From Chloroflexota bacterium (GTDB lineage: Bacteria; Chloroflexota; UBA6077; SHYK01): a stretch of 40,089 nucleotides of DNA. The stretch lies in the NCBI GenBank assembly GCA_016844585.1, contig JAERMM010000002.1, forward strand, positions 1-40,089. Reading direction: 5' to 3'. The notes under the pieces were generated by a model. It was not told the DNA's origin. It made no database searches and saw only the letters and a program-made list of their open reading frames with translations. The translations under genes were made by a program, and so were the position numbers. Positions 18,695 through 28,173 of the stretch are shown piece after piece (within the stretch, counting starts at the first letter, position 1; each line of letters begins with the position of its first letter).

Positions 18695-19636
18695 GTGATC
18701 ACAGTCGAGCACCTTACAAAACACTATGGCCGCGTCGCCGCGGTGGATGACATTTCATTCGAGGTACCCAAGGGCGAGATCCTCGGGTTCCTTGGGCCTA
18801 ATGGCGCCGGCAAGACAACCACCATGCGCATACTCACTGGATTCATGCCACCCACCGGTGGCGTCGCGACCGTTGCGGGATACGACATTTTCAAGCAGTC
18901 GCTCGAGGCGCGGCGCCACATCGGCTACTTACCAGAGACGGTGCCGCTGTACCCGGAGATGACGCCGCGAAGCTACCTGCATTTCGTCGGCAAGATCCGC
19001 GGAATGGATTCCAACCTCCGTCGTGCTCGAATCTCTGACGTTGCCGAAAAGTGCAAGATCGAAGACATGCTGGATCGCCATATCGGGAAGCTCTCGAAAG
19101 GGTATCGCCAGCGCGTCGGTCTCGCTCAGGCGCTCCTGGGTAACCCGGACGTGCTGATCCTGGACGAGCCAACGGTTGGCCTCGATCCACGCCAGATCAT
19201 CGAGACGCGACAGGTGATCCGAGACCTTGGCGGTGAGCATACGGTCATCCTCAGTACGCACATCCTGCCTGAGGTGTCGATGACCTGTGAGCGCGTGGTC
19301 ATCATCAACCGTGGAAAGGTCGCCGCGATCGACACGCCCGCGAATCTGCAGCGTCGCATGCGGGGGACCGATGAGGTTGAGGTCGAGGTCCGAGGGCCGT
19401 CCGAGGCCGTCAGAGCCGCCCTCGAATCTATCCCGGATGTGGTTTCCGTCAATGAGCGGGACAACGGCGCTGAGACGTGCATCTTCGAGGTCGGATGCTC
19501 GGTCGGCATGGATGTCCGTGAGAGCATCGCCAGGACGATCGTTCAGCGCGGCTGGGGCCTGCGAGAGCTGCGGCCAACGGCGGTGAGCCTGGAGGAGATT
19601 TTCGTCCAGCTCGTCACCGCGGAGCCGGGCACATGA
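18695..19636 (+). CDS. ABC transporter ATP-binding protein (GldA/CcmA-like)
   Basis: GFLGPNGAGKTTTMR, LSKGYRQRVGLAQALLGNPDVLILDEPTVGLDP. Confidence 0.92.
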   Translation: MITVEHLTKHYGRVAAVDDISFEVPKGEILGFLGPNGAGKTTTMRILTGFMPPTGGVATVAGYDIFKQSLEARRHIGYLPETVPLYPEMTPRSYLHFVGKIRGMDSNLRRARISDVAEKCKIEDMLDRHIGKLSKGYRQRVGLAQALLGNPDVLILDEPTVGLDPRQIIETRQVIRDLGGEHTVILSTHILPEVSMTCERVVIINRGKVAAIDTPANLQRRMRGTDEVEVEVRGPSEAVRAALESIPDVVSVNERDNGAETCIFEVGCSVGMDVRESIARTIVQRGWGLRELRPTAVSLEEIFVQLVTAEPGT

Positions 19637-20346
19637 TCCGAAATGTCCTTGCCGTCGCTGAAAGGGAAGTGAAGTCATATTTCGCTTCGCCTGTAGCGTG
19701 GGTTGTGACGGCGTTCTTCATCGCCATCTGGGGATTTCTCTTCGCCGCCATCTTGAGCGGCAGCCGCGAGGCGAACATTCGCCCGCTGCTGAGCAATTTC
19801 AGCGTCACCTTCCTCTTTCTGGCTCCGCTGCTGACCATGCGGCTCATCGCCGAGGAGGCCCGCTCTGGCACGCTGGAGGTGCTCTTGACGCAGCCCTTGC
19901 GTGAGGTGGAGTTGGTTTTGGGCAAGTACCTGGGCAGCGTGGCGTTCCTCGTGTTCATGCTCGTAATGTCCCTGTACTTCCCGACCATCCTGCTGATATT
20001 CGGCAACCCGGATAAGGGACCGTTGTACGGCGGCTATCTCGGGGTCTTGCTGCAGGGGATGTCCTTCCTGGCGATTGGACTCCTTGCCTCGTCGCTCACA
20101 CAGAATCAGATCATTTCAGTCGCGGTCACGTTTGTGGCTTTGCTCTTATTCTGGTTGAGCGACGCCTTCTCGCGTCTGCTGAGCGGGCCGGTTGCGCAAG
20201 TTGCACAGTACGTCAGCATCACGAAGCGGTTCGAAGACATGCCGCAGGGAGTCATCGACACGAAGGACCTCGTCTTCTTCCTCACAGTCATCATCGGGTG
20301 TCTCTTCATAACGACCCAGATCGTCGCGGCGAGGCGGTGGCGATGA
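19633..20346 (+). CDS. ABC-2 transporter permease (GldF-like)
   Basis: Multi-TM; APLLTMRLIAEEARSGTLEVLLTQPLREVELVLGKYLGS; overlaps upstream ATPase gene. Confidence 0.9.
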   Translation: MIRNVLAVAEREVKSYFASPVAWVVTAFFIAIWGFLFAAILSGSREANIRPLLSNFSVTFLFLAPLLTMRLIAEEARSGTLEVLLTQPLREVELVLGKYLGSVAFLVFMLVMSLYFPTILLIFGNPDKGPLYGGYLGVLLQGMSFLAIGLLASSLTQNQIISVAVTFVALLLFWLSDAFSRLLSGPVAQVAQYVSITKRFEDMPQGVIDTKDLVFFLTVIIGCLFITTQIVAARRWR

Positions 20347-21914
20347 CCATCCTGGAGCGGATCCAGGGGCCGTTTGCGGCTCTTGGCGGCGTCGCCTTCC
20401 TCATCGCGCTAGCGGTGGCAATGGTCCAGGGTGAGGTGACCGGCGTCGCCCGAATTGTCCTCGCGGTGGCTCTCCTCCTTTTCGGCGGCGCGGTAGCCAT
20501 CGATCCCCAGCGTGCGTTCCAGGCGCTAATCCGTCGTGAGTCGCGTTATGGCTCTAACGCCACCTTGCTGACGGTCGCCTTCATCGGCATTCTCGTGATC
20601 GCCAATGTGCTGGCTATTCGCTTCCACTACCGGTGGGACCTGACCGCGCAGCGCGATTTCTCGCTTTCCGAATCAACTCTGAAGATTCTGAGCGAAATGC
20701 CACAGCCCGTCCACGCAACGGCCTATTTCTCTGGAGGCCTGGCTGACCGCGCCAAAACGGAGCAACTCCTGAAAGAGTACGAAGCGCGCTCGGGCGGCAA
20801 ACTGACGTGGGAGGTCGTCGACACCTTCAGCGAGCCAGGACGGGCTCGCGCAGCAGGAGTGAACGTCGACGGGACGACGAAGTTCCGTATGGGCGACCGG
20901 GTACAGGACACCATCACGCCGGACGAGGCGCACCTGACAACAGCGCTCATCAAGCTGGTCAACCCGACGCCGCTGAAGGTGTACTTCATCACCGGTCATG
21001 GCGAGCGCGAGCTGGACAAATTCGACGAGTCTGGCTACTCAGAGCTGAAGACCCAGGTGCAGGCTGACAACTACGTTGTTGAGCCAGTGAACCTGCTTGC
21101 CACCCGCCAGGTTCCAGCGGACGCGGCGGCGATCATCATCGCGGCCCCAAAGTCACCCTACGTCGATGATGAGCTGGCGGCGATCAATAGGTATCTCGAT
21201 GCCAAAGGCCGACTGATCCTCATGGTTGATCCCCTGCAGCCTCAGGCCAACGTCGATCAGATCATCAAGCGGTGGGATCTGACCATTGGCCAGGGCGTTG
21301 CAATCGACGCGGTCAGTTCGTTGCCGCAGGATCCGACCACGATTCTTGTGCAAAGGTATGGGCTTAGCCCGATTGTGAAGGATCTCGCCGCGTTCACGGT
21401 TCTCCCGTTTGTGACCAGCGTGGACATCCCGAACCTGATCAAACGTAGTGTCGACGTCAGCGCTCTGGCCATGACGGTAAACGATCGTTCCTGGCTCGAG
21501 ACGGACATCGCCACTGCGTTGAGATTTGACGAAGGTGTCGACAAGAGGGGTCCGCTGACGCTCGCCGTCAGCGTCGAGGAGGTTGAGAACCCGCCGGCCC
21601 AAGACGAGCAGCCGTTGCCCGGATTCACCGATCCGAACAAGCGCGTGAAGAATCGCGCCGTCATCATCGGCACGTCGGAGCTGGTTACGAACGGTCTGAT
21701 CAAGCAGCCCTTTGGCAACCGCGACTTCTTCTTGAACTCGCTCAACTGGGTGACGCAGACGGACCAGCTCATTACCACCCGCCCTCGCATCGAGGAGCGC
21801 CGCTCCTTGTTTCTCACACCGCAGCAGAGCAACTTCGTCTCGTTCTCCAGCTTCCTCTTTTTCCCCCTGATCATCCTCGGTATAGGCGGCGTCATCTGGT
21901 GGACTCGCCGCTGA
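20343..21914 (+). CDS. Gldg-family (GldG-like) ABC-associated protein
   Basis: TLKILSEMPQPVHATAYF, KVYFITGHGERELDKFDESGYSELKTQVQ, LILMVDPLQPQANVDQIIKRWDL; C-terminal TM. ATG 20343 overlaps previous stop. Confidence 0.86.
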   Translation: MTILERIQGPFAALGGVAFLIALAVAMVQGEVTGVARIVLAVALLLFGGAVAIDPQRAFQALIRRESRYGSNATLLTVAFIGILVIANVLAIRFHYRWDLTAQRDFSLSESTLKILSEMPQPVHATAYFSGGLADRAKTEQLLKEYEARSGGKLTWEVVDTFSEPGRARAAGVNVDGTTKFRMGDRVQDTITPDEAHLTTALIKLVNPTPLKVYFITGHGERELDKFDESGYSELKTQVQADNYVVEPVNLLATRQVPADAAAIIIAAPKSPYVDDELAAINRYLDAKGRLILMVDPLQPQANVDQIIKRWDLTIGQGVAIDAVSSLPQDPTTILVQRYGLSPIVKDLAAFTVLPFVTSVDIPNLIKRSVDVSALAMTVNDRSWLETDIATALRFDEGVDKRGPLTLAVSVEEVENPPAQDEQPLPGFTDPNKRVKNRAVIIGTSELVTNGLIKQPFGNRDFFLNSLNWVTQTDQLITTRPRIEERRSLFLTPQQSNFVSFSSFLFFPLIILGIGGVIWWTRR

Positions 21915-21915
21915 T

Positions 21916-22554
21916 ATGGCGCGAACCACCATCGGAATGGTTGCAGTCTTCGCGCTTCTGGCCGTGGGGGTCTGGGTCCTTCAGACGACAAACCCGCCCG
22001 CTCCTGCGAATGCCACGATCTATGTGCTCGACCTCAAGGACTCTGATGTACAGCGGCTGGTGGTGACCACAGCAGCCGGCACGACGAGCTTCGAGCGAGC
22101 GGAGCCAGTGGGCTGGAAGTTTGCGGAAACCGGCGAGCAGGCGGACCTCAGCCGCGTCAGCAGCGTCGTAAATCGGCTCGCGAAGCTACGCACCTCCGCC
22201 AAGGTCGGCGAAGGCTTCGCGGATCTGTCTCCCTACGGCATGGCGCCCCCAGTGAACGTTGCTACGCTCGTGATGAAGGACGGGAGCAGCCCGCGCATTT
22301 TCATTGGATCCAAGACCGTGAACGACGCCTCGTATTACGCCATGGCCGAGGGAGGGACGACGCTCTACACCGTAAATACGTTGGTGGTGGGCGACCTGGA
22401 GAAACTCGTCACCGATCCGCCCCGTCCCACCCCTACTCCCGAGGGCACCGCCACCGCGACGACAACCCTGACGCCAAGGCCTGCCGCTGGCACACCCGAG
22501 CCGACGGCCGTCCCCACCGCCACGATCGGGCTTCCGTCCCTCTCTGCTCCATAG
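21916..22554 (+). CDS. DUF4340-like protein with Pro/Thr-rich tail
   Basis: N-terminal TM, DLKDSDVQRLVVTTAAGTTSFER, operon position after GldG. Confidence 0.65.
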   Translation: MARTTIGMVAVFALLAVGVWVLQTTNPPAPANATIYVLDLKDSDVQRLVVTTAAGTTSFERAEPVGWKFAETGEQADLSRVSSVVNRLAKLRTSAKVGEGFADLSPYGMAPPVNVATLVMKDGSSPRIFIGSKTVNDASYYAMAEGGTTLYTVNTLVVGDLEKLVTDPPRPTPTPEGTATATTTLTPRPAAGTPEPTAVPTATIGLPSLSAP

Positions 22555-23283
22555 GTGACAGCGGACCGGTCACCAGGGCTCGCACTAGCAGTCTTCCACG
22601 AGCTTCTCGACCATCAGGGCGACCCACCGCCGCGTCCTCTTCAGGATCCGCTCTCCGAGCTGATTCAAACCGTCCTGTCCCAAAACACTGCCGACGTGAA
22701 CTCGGACCGAGCCTACACAAGCCTGATGGCGAGATTCGGCGGCGATTGGGAGGCTGTGGCCGGAGCGCCTGTCATCCAGGTTGCTGATGCCATCCGAATC
22801 GGCGGCCTGGCCGACATCAAAGCGGCTCGGATCCAGTCGATCCTTCACGAGATCAAGGACCGTCTCGGCGAGCTGGATCTGTCATTCCTCCACGACGCCT
22901 CGCTGGATGACGGGCGGACATTCCTCCGCTCGCTCGGAGGCGTTGGGCCCAAGACGGCTGCCTGCGTTCTCTTGTTCGCCTGTGGAAAGCCGGCGCTACC
23001 GGTTGACACTCACGTTCATCGAGTCAGCCTACGCCTTGGATTGGTTCCTCCGAAGGCCACAGCCGAGCGAGCGCACGAGCTGCTGGAAGCGCTGATCCCG
23101 GCAGATCTCGTGTATGCATTCCACATGCTGTTGATCCGCCACGGCCGAGAGATCTGCAAGGCCAGCAGGCCGCGTTGCGAGCAGTGTTCGGCTGCCGCGC
23201 TGTGTCTGTTTCCGGACAAGACGTCTTCTGCAGCGCCTGGCGCCAGGTCACGTCACCGCACGACGGCCGAGGCCCGGACGTGA
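22555..23283 (+). CDS. nth: endonuclease III-like HhH-GPD DNA glycosylase
   Basis: LSQNTADVNSDRAY, GGVGPKTAACVLLF, LPVDTHVHRVSLRLGL, C-x6-C-x2-C-x5-C 4Fe-4S motif (CKASRPRCEQCSAAALC); GTG start. Confidence 0.88.
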   Translation: MTADRSPGLALAVFHELLDHQGDPPPRPLQDPLSELIQTVLSQNTADVNSDRAYTSLMARFGGDWEAVAGAPVIQVADAIRIGGLADIKAARIQSILHEIKDRLGELDLSFLHDASLDDGRTFLRSLGGVGPKTAACVLLFACGKPALPVDTHVHRVSLRLGLVPPKATAERAHELLEALIPADLVYAFHMLLIRHGREICKASRPRCEQCSAAALCLFPDKTSSAAPGARSRHRTTAEART

Positions 23284-24047
23284 CCGGAGAGCTCGCAGCG
23301 GCGATTGCTGCCGCCCGGGCCGCTGGTCGCCTGCAACGCCGCCGATTCGGTCGGCGGGAATCATTTCAGCTCAAGGCGGACGACACACCCGTGACCGCGA
23401 CTGATCGGGATTCCGAAGATATGATACGTAAATTGCTCACGAACGCAGTGCCGGGTGGCGGGTTCCTCGGAGAGGAGAGCGGCGAGACCGCGCCCGAGGC
23501 GAACGTCGCCAGCCGGTGGATCGTCGACCCGCTCGATGGAACCAAGAAATTCGTTCGCGGCTTGCCGTTCTTCGGCCCCTGCATCGCTCTCGAAGTCGAC
23601 AGCGAACTCCAACTCGGCGTCATGCATCTGCCTGCGTTTAAGCAAACGATTTGGGCGGAACGGGGCGCTGGCGCGTTTCTCGATGGCGAACCGATCCATG
23701 TATCGGACCAGGGTCGCCTTGATCGCGCCTACGTCGTGTACTCGAGCGAGGCCGAGTTCATTCGACGTGGCTGGAGCTCAGCGCTGGAAAGGCTGATCGT
23801 CGGGAGCTATCACAATCCTGGGTTTCTGGACCTCTACTCGTACGCGATGCTTGCTTGCGGTCGAATCGATGCCATCATTAACATCGGTGAGTCGCCCTGG
23901 GACATTGCCGCGGCCCGTGTCATCGTGGAGGAGGCCGGCGGTCGTCTCACCGACTTTCAAGGGAACCCCACCGTTTATGCAGGTACCGCGGTGACGAGCA
24001 ACGGACACCTGCACGAACAGTTGCTCAGGATTCTTCGGGACCTCTAG
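23280..24047 (+). CDS. inositol monophosphatase family phosphatase (histidinol-phosphatase HisN-like)
   Basis: GEESGE, WIVDPLDGTKKFVRGLPFFG, ESPWDIAAARVIVEEAGG; GTG 23280 overlaps upstream stop. Confidence 0.86.
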   Translation: MTGELAAAIAAARAAGRLQRRRFGRRESFQLKADDTPVTATDRDSEDMIRKLLTNAVPGGGFLGEESGETAPEANVASRWIVDPLDGTKKFVRGLPFFGPCIALEVDSELQLGVMHLPAFKQTIWAERGAGAFLDGEPIHVSDQGRLDRAYVVYSSEAEFIRRGWSSALERLIVGSYHNPGFLDLYSYAMLACGRIDAIINIGESPWDIAAARVIVEEAGGRLTDFQGNPTVYAGTAVTSNGHLHEQLLRILRDL

Positions 24048-24063
24048 CCGTCGGCCTTCGGGG

Positions 24064-25341
24064 TCATGGCAGGAACCGCAGCGGGTCGGTAGGGACTCCA
24101 GCAAGACGCACCTCGAAGTGGAGGTGCGGACCCGTGCTTACGCCCGTGCTCCCTGCGTAGCCCAGACGCTGGCCCTGGATCACCCGTTCGCCTGGCTTCA
24201 CCGTGAAGGCGCTCATGTGCGCGTACAGGGTCCCGATCCCGCCGCCGTGATCTATCTCAACCCGCCAACCGTAGCCGTAGTCAGACTCGAGGGCCATGGT
24301 GACGATGCCCGGGGCGGCGGCGGCCACAGGGTCGCCCGTGTTAGCCATGATGTCAATGCCCGAATGGCCCCCATCGCCGAACTCTGTTGAGATTCCACCG
24401 CGCGCGGGCCATCCGAGGATGGCGGGCCCGGGTCCTCCGGTCTGGGGCGGCCGCGTGGCGATGCTGAACACAGGCGCCGTTGTCGTGGGAGCCACCGTGC
24501 TGGTTCCAGGAAGGGCCGTCCGTCCTGGCGTGGCTGTTGCGATCGCAGTCGCTGTCATGGGGCGAGCTGTAGCCGTGGGCAGCGGCGGCGCCAGCGTGGG
24601 TGCTGGCGTCGAGGTTGGGATCGGGGCTACTGCTCCGGGGATGAGGAGGCGCTGGCCGCTAAAGATTGCGCTCGGGTCTGAAAGGTCATTCGCATCAGCG
24701 ATGGCGGAAATCTGAACCCCGTAGAGAGCGGCGATCTCTCCGAGCGATTCTCCGGGTCGTACGGTGTGGACGGCGCCGAACACTCGCGGGATCAGTAGGG
24801 CCTGCCCGACCTGGATCGTTCCGTCCTGCGATAGGCGGTTCGTCGAGATGATGGCTGCGCTCGGAACACCGTAGAGCGCCGCGATCGAGGAGATGGTGTC
24901 GCCAGGAACGACGACGTGGTCGAGTACCGCGGCCGGGCGAGTCGCTGTAGGCTGTGCGGTCGGGACGGATGTGGTGGTAGGCTCAGGAGTGGGTGTTGGT
25001 GATTCTGTGGGGGACGGCTCGATTGTCGCTGTAACCTCCGCCGTCGCGGTCGGAGTTGCCTCTGGGGTGGGGGTTGCTGTGGTTGTTGCCGTGATGGTCT
25101 CATCGCCCAGTGAGATATCTTCGGGGGTTGGCCTGGGGATCGGTGTTGTGCTGGGCACGGACGTGCGCGTCGCGACGGCCAGGAGCGCGTTTGAAGCAGA
25201 CGCGGGGGTCAGGCGAGGCGTGGCCCCAAGCTGGTCGATTGCGACGTAGACGCCGAGGCCGCCGATAGCAATAATGGCGATGATCGCTACGAACAGCCCG
25301 GGACCGCCCACGGTCGGGGGGCGAGGCCTCAGATGGCGCAT
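24064..25341 (-). CDS. LysM and M23 peptidase domain protein
   Basis: Two LysM repeats (VVPGDTISSIAALYGV, VRPGESLGEIAALYGV), M23 signature GHSGIDIMANTGDPVAAAAPGIV...STGPHLHFEVRLAG; N-terminal TM; Pro/Thr linker. Confidence 0.9.
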   Translation of the reverse strand: MRHLRPRPPTVGGPGLFVAIIAIIAIGGLGVYVAIDQLGATPRLTPASASNALLAVATRTSVPSTTPIPRPTPEDISLGDETITATTTATPTPEATPTATAEVTATIEPSPTESPTPTPEPTTTSVPTAQPTATRPAAVLDHVVVPGDTISSIAALYGVPSAAIISTNRLSQDGTIQVGQALLIPRVFGAVHTVRPGESLGEIAALYGVQISAIADANDLSDPSAIFSGQRLLIPGAVAPIPTSTPAPTLAPPLPTATARPMTATAIATATPGRTALPGTSTVAPTTTAPVFSIATRPPQTGGPGPAILGWPARGGISTEFGDGGHSGIDIMANTGDPVAAAAPGIVTMALESDYGYGWRVEIDHGGGIGTLYAHMSAFTVKPGERVIQGQRLGYAGSTGVSTGPHLHFEVRLAGVPTDPLRFLP

Positions 25342-25483
25342 GGCATCGCGGGCGACAAAGGGCAGTAGCTCCTGAAGACCCTGGGAAGTACAAGGATACG
25401 CGCGGTGACGGACACAGCGTCAACGCTCTTGACGTCTGTCGGCTAGATAATCGGCGTTTGTGATCCAGATGTGATGGAAGCGG

Positions 25484-28042
25484 TCAAGTGATTGTGAACG
25501 CGGACCCCAGGTGGGTCTTTGTTACCTCGATGCGGACCGGGAACGCGTCCTTCATGTCGTCAAGGTGCGTAATGACCAAAATGCGCTTGAAGTCGTCCTG
25601 AATGGCTTTGATAGCCTCGACTAAGCGATCGCAACCATCGCGATCCTGACTACCGAACCCCTCGTCGATGGCCAACATCTGCAAAGGAGCCCCCGCCCGG
25701 CGGGCCAGCAGCTGCGAGAGAGCGATGCGAATGGCAAAGCTGATCCGAAACTTTTCCCCACCCGAAAACAGCTCGTACGGTCGGGAGCCCAATTCGTCCG
25801 ACACGACCACGTCCAGTGTGCTGATCGGGCCGCCGGTGCGGCTGGCTCGTTGGGTGTTGAGCTGCAGGCGCATCTTCCCGTCGGTCAAGCGGCCGAGCAG
25901 ATCGTTCGCGCTGTCCTCGATCTCCGGCAGCGCGTGTTCTACGATCATTTCCTGGATGCCATTGCGGCCGAACGCTTCGGCCAGCTGGTCGTAGGCGGAT
26001 GTATCTTGCCGCGCCGCCAGGCGCTGAGCATCGAATTCCCGGCGCTCCACCTCTTGTTGGTCGAGCCACGTGACCATCTGCCGAGCCCTGCCGAGTCGTT
26101 CCTTCGCGGCGAGTTGTGTCTTTGCCGCGGACTGCAGCTCCTGGCCCTTGATGTCCAGCGCTGCTCGTGCCCGTGGCAGATCCCCGGCCACCCGCGCGAA
26201 TTCTGCGCGCTCCTTGGCCAGGCTTGCAGACTCTGTCTGGGCCGCGGCGAGACTGGCCTCAATCCGCACACGGTCCACGGCGGCGTTCTCTCGGGCGGTT
26301 CGCGCCTGGTTGAGCCGCTGCATCGCTTCAGGCGCCTCGCGAAGTCTGAATCTGGTGTCGCGAACCGCCTTGTGATGCTCCGGATCGTAGCCGACGTTCC
26401 TGACGCGCTCCTCGAGGGCTGGCAACCGTCCGCGGACGTCGGATGCGAAGTCTTCATCGGCGAGGACTCGGCTCAGTTCCGTCTCCTCCTGTCGGATGTC
26501 GGCCAGGTGGCCGCGGTCCTGATCGACACGCGCCCGGCGGCTCGTAAGCTCGCCAAGCGCCTGCTCAACACCCGAACGCGCGACCAATTCGGCCTGCCTG
26601 TTGGCGATGGTGGCCTGCGCCGCCTTCACGCGAGTGTCCTCGGAAGCGTAGCTGCTGCGCGCGGCCCTGAGCTGGTCCTCGAATTGCTCGCGCTCGGCAG
26701 CCAGTCGAGCGCGAGCCGCGCTAAGCCCTTCTTCGCCAAGGGGCTGGCCGCAGAGCGGACAATCCTGGTTTTCGCCTAGCATTTCGATGCGCTTCGTCAC
26801 GTCCTCGACGTTAGAGTGCAGTCGCTTTCCGTCTTCGAGGAGGACCTCCCGTCGCTTATTGGCCTCCTCCAATTCACTCCGTACTGCGTTCAGATCGTTA
26901 TTGACCTCATCGAGGCGCGCGAGCTCCATTCCGCGCCGTTCTATCTCTGTGTCGAGAGTAGCCGGGTCGTCCAGCCGCCCCTCGATCTCGCGTGCTTGTC
27001 GGGTGACGCTCTCGAGTCGGGCCTCGATCGACATCCGCTCGCGGTGGATGGCAGTTTGCGCCTCGGCCAGACTGTCCCGAGCGGCACTCCAGGCGTCGAA
27101 GCGCGATGAAAGTTCGCGGTCCTCTTCGTCGGAGCGCTGGTACTCCTCGTGTTCTTGCTCGATCGCTGGCGCACGGAGAGCGACGGCGTCCGCGTCAAGA
27201 ATGCGGCGGTCCAGGTCCTCCATCTGGCCACGCAGGCGCGAAACCTGATCTTCCGCGTCCCGCGACTGGCGCTCCTTTGTGACCGCCTGACGCTCGGCCT
27301 CTGCGAGCGCCTCCACCTCTGTCAACAGCCCGCGACGCTCGTCCTCGAGTCGGTCTTTCAACGCTGTGGCTTCTGTCGCGTTCGACTCTGTCGATTTGAG
27401 CTCCTCGAGGTACACATCGCGTTTCGCCAACTGTGCGTCGATGCCCTCGATAAGTCCGGAAAGGCGTATGCCCTCGGTTCGCGCAACGCGGCTTAGATCG
27501 CGCGCGCGCTGTGATAGGTCGTCGTAGTGCTGCAGATCGAGGATCTCGCCGAGCACCTGCTTGCGGTCCCGGGGTGGGAGGGTCATAAACGCGTCCGCCG
27601 CGCCCTGTGCGATAAAGGATGCGTGGGTGAAGGTCTTATGAGTCATTCGGAGTAGGTTGTTGATGCTGTTCTGGGTTTGAGCGATGGATCCCCCGGTCAG
27701 CGTGCGCCAATCGCCACCGTCCAGGCTCTCGAGGGACAGCTCCCCTCGGCCTAGCTTGCCCTGCTTCGTGCGTCGCCGAGTGACCCGATACCGAACGCTG
27801 TCAAGCTCAAACTCCAGGGACACCAACATCTCATGTGCGCCTTGACGGATGAGGTCGTCACCAGCCCTGTCTCCGCCGCGCGCTTCACCCCATAACGCCC
27901 AGATCATTGCGTCGAGCAGAGCGCTCTTGCCATTGCCATTCGGCCCGGAAAGACACGCCACGTGAATCCCCTCGAGTGACAGGGGCTCGTGGTCTTCACC
28001 GTAGGAGAGAAAGTTCCGCAGCTCGAGCCGAAGGGGAATCAT
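25484..28042 (-). CDS. sbcC: SbcC/Rad50-like exonuclease subunit
   Basis: MIPLRLELRNFLSYG, GPNGNGKSALLDAMIWALWG, zinc hook CPLCGQPLG, FSGGEKFRISFAIRIALSQLL. ATG 28042; upstream ORF extension comes from heptamer repeats. Confidence 0.92.
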   Translation of the reverse strand: MIPLRLELRNFLSYGEDHEPLSLEGIHVACLSGPNGNGKSALLDAMIWALWGEARGGDRAGDDLIRQGAHEMLVSLEFELDSVRYRVTRRRTKQGKLGRGELSLESLDGGDWRTLTGGSIAQTQNSINNLLRMTHKTFTHASFIAQGAADAFMTLPPRDRKQVLGEILDLQHYDDLSQRARDLSRVARTEGIRLSGLIEGIDAQLAKRDVYLEELKSTESNATEATALKDRLEDERRGLLTEVEALAEAERQAVTKERQSRDAEDQVSRLRGQMEDLDRRILDADAVALRAPAIEQEHEEYQRSDEEDRELSSRFDAWSAARDSLAEAQTAIHRERMSIEARLESVTRQAREIEGRLDDPATLDTEIERRGMELARLDEVNNDLNAVRSELEEANKRREVLLEDGKRLHSNVEDVTKRIEMLGENQDCPLCGQPLGEEGLSAARARLAAEREQFEDQLRAARSSYASEDTRVKAAQATIANRQAELVARSGVEQALGELTSRRARVDQDRGHLADIRQEETELSRVLADEDFASDVRGRLPALEERVRNVGYDPEHHKAVRDTRFRLREAPEAMQRLNQARTARENAAVDRVRIEASLAAAQTESASLAKERAEFARVAGDLPRARAALDIKGQELQSAAKTQLAAKERLGRARQMVTWLDQQEVERREFDAQRLAARQDTSAYDQLAEAFGRNGIQEMIVEHALPEIEDSANDLLGRLTDGKMRLQLNTQRASRTGGPISTLDVVVSDELGSRPYELFSGGEKFRISFAIRIALSQLLARRAGAPLQMLAIDEGFGSQDRDGCDRLVEAIKAIQDDFKRILVITHLDDMKDAFPVRIEVTKTHLGSAFTIT

Positions 28043-28050
28043 TGTACGAG

Positions 28051-28078
28051 TGCTGAGTGCTGAGTGCTGAGTGCTGAG
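28051..28078 (+). repeat. heptanucleotide tandem array (TGCTGAG)x4
   Basis: Four exact units between sbcD and sbcC, 9 nt from the sbcC start codon. Confidence 0.95.
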
Positions 28079-28143
28079 ACGACCGAGGGGCGCACGGCGC
28101 ACAGCAGTGTTGGCGGCTGATTGCGTCGAATCGCAATGTGCAT

Positions 28144-28173
28144 CTGAGGACTCAGCACTCAGGACTCAGCACT
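28144..28173 (+). repeat. inverted/degenerate arm of the same heptamer family
   Basis: CTGAGGACTCAGCACTCAGGACTCAGCACT, largely complementary to 28051..28078; overlaps the sbcD stop codon. Confidence 0.85.

Noticed and set aside
25850-26779. 309-aa plus-strand ORF opposite sbcC
   Set aside because: Antisense to strongly supported sbcC; composition typical of a high-GC shadow ORF; no recognisable motif.
28051-28173. Heptamer arrays considered as a CRISPR or phage-like repeat array
   Set aside because: Units are 7 nt without spacers; no cas genes in the window.
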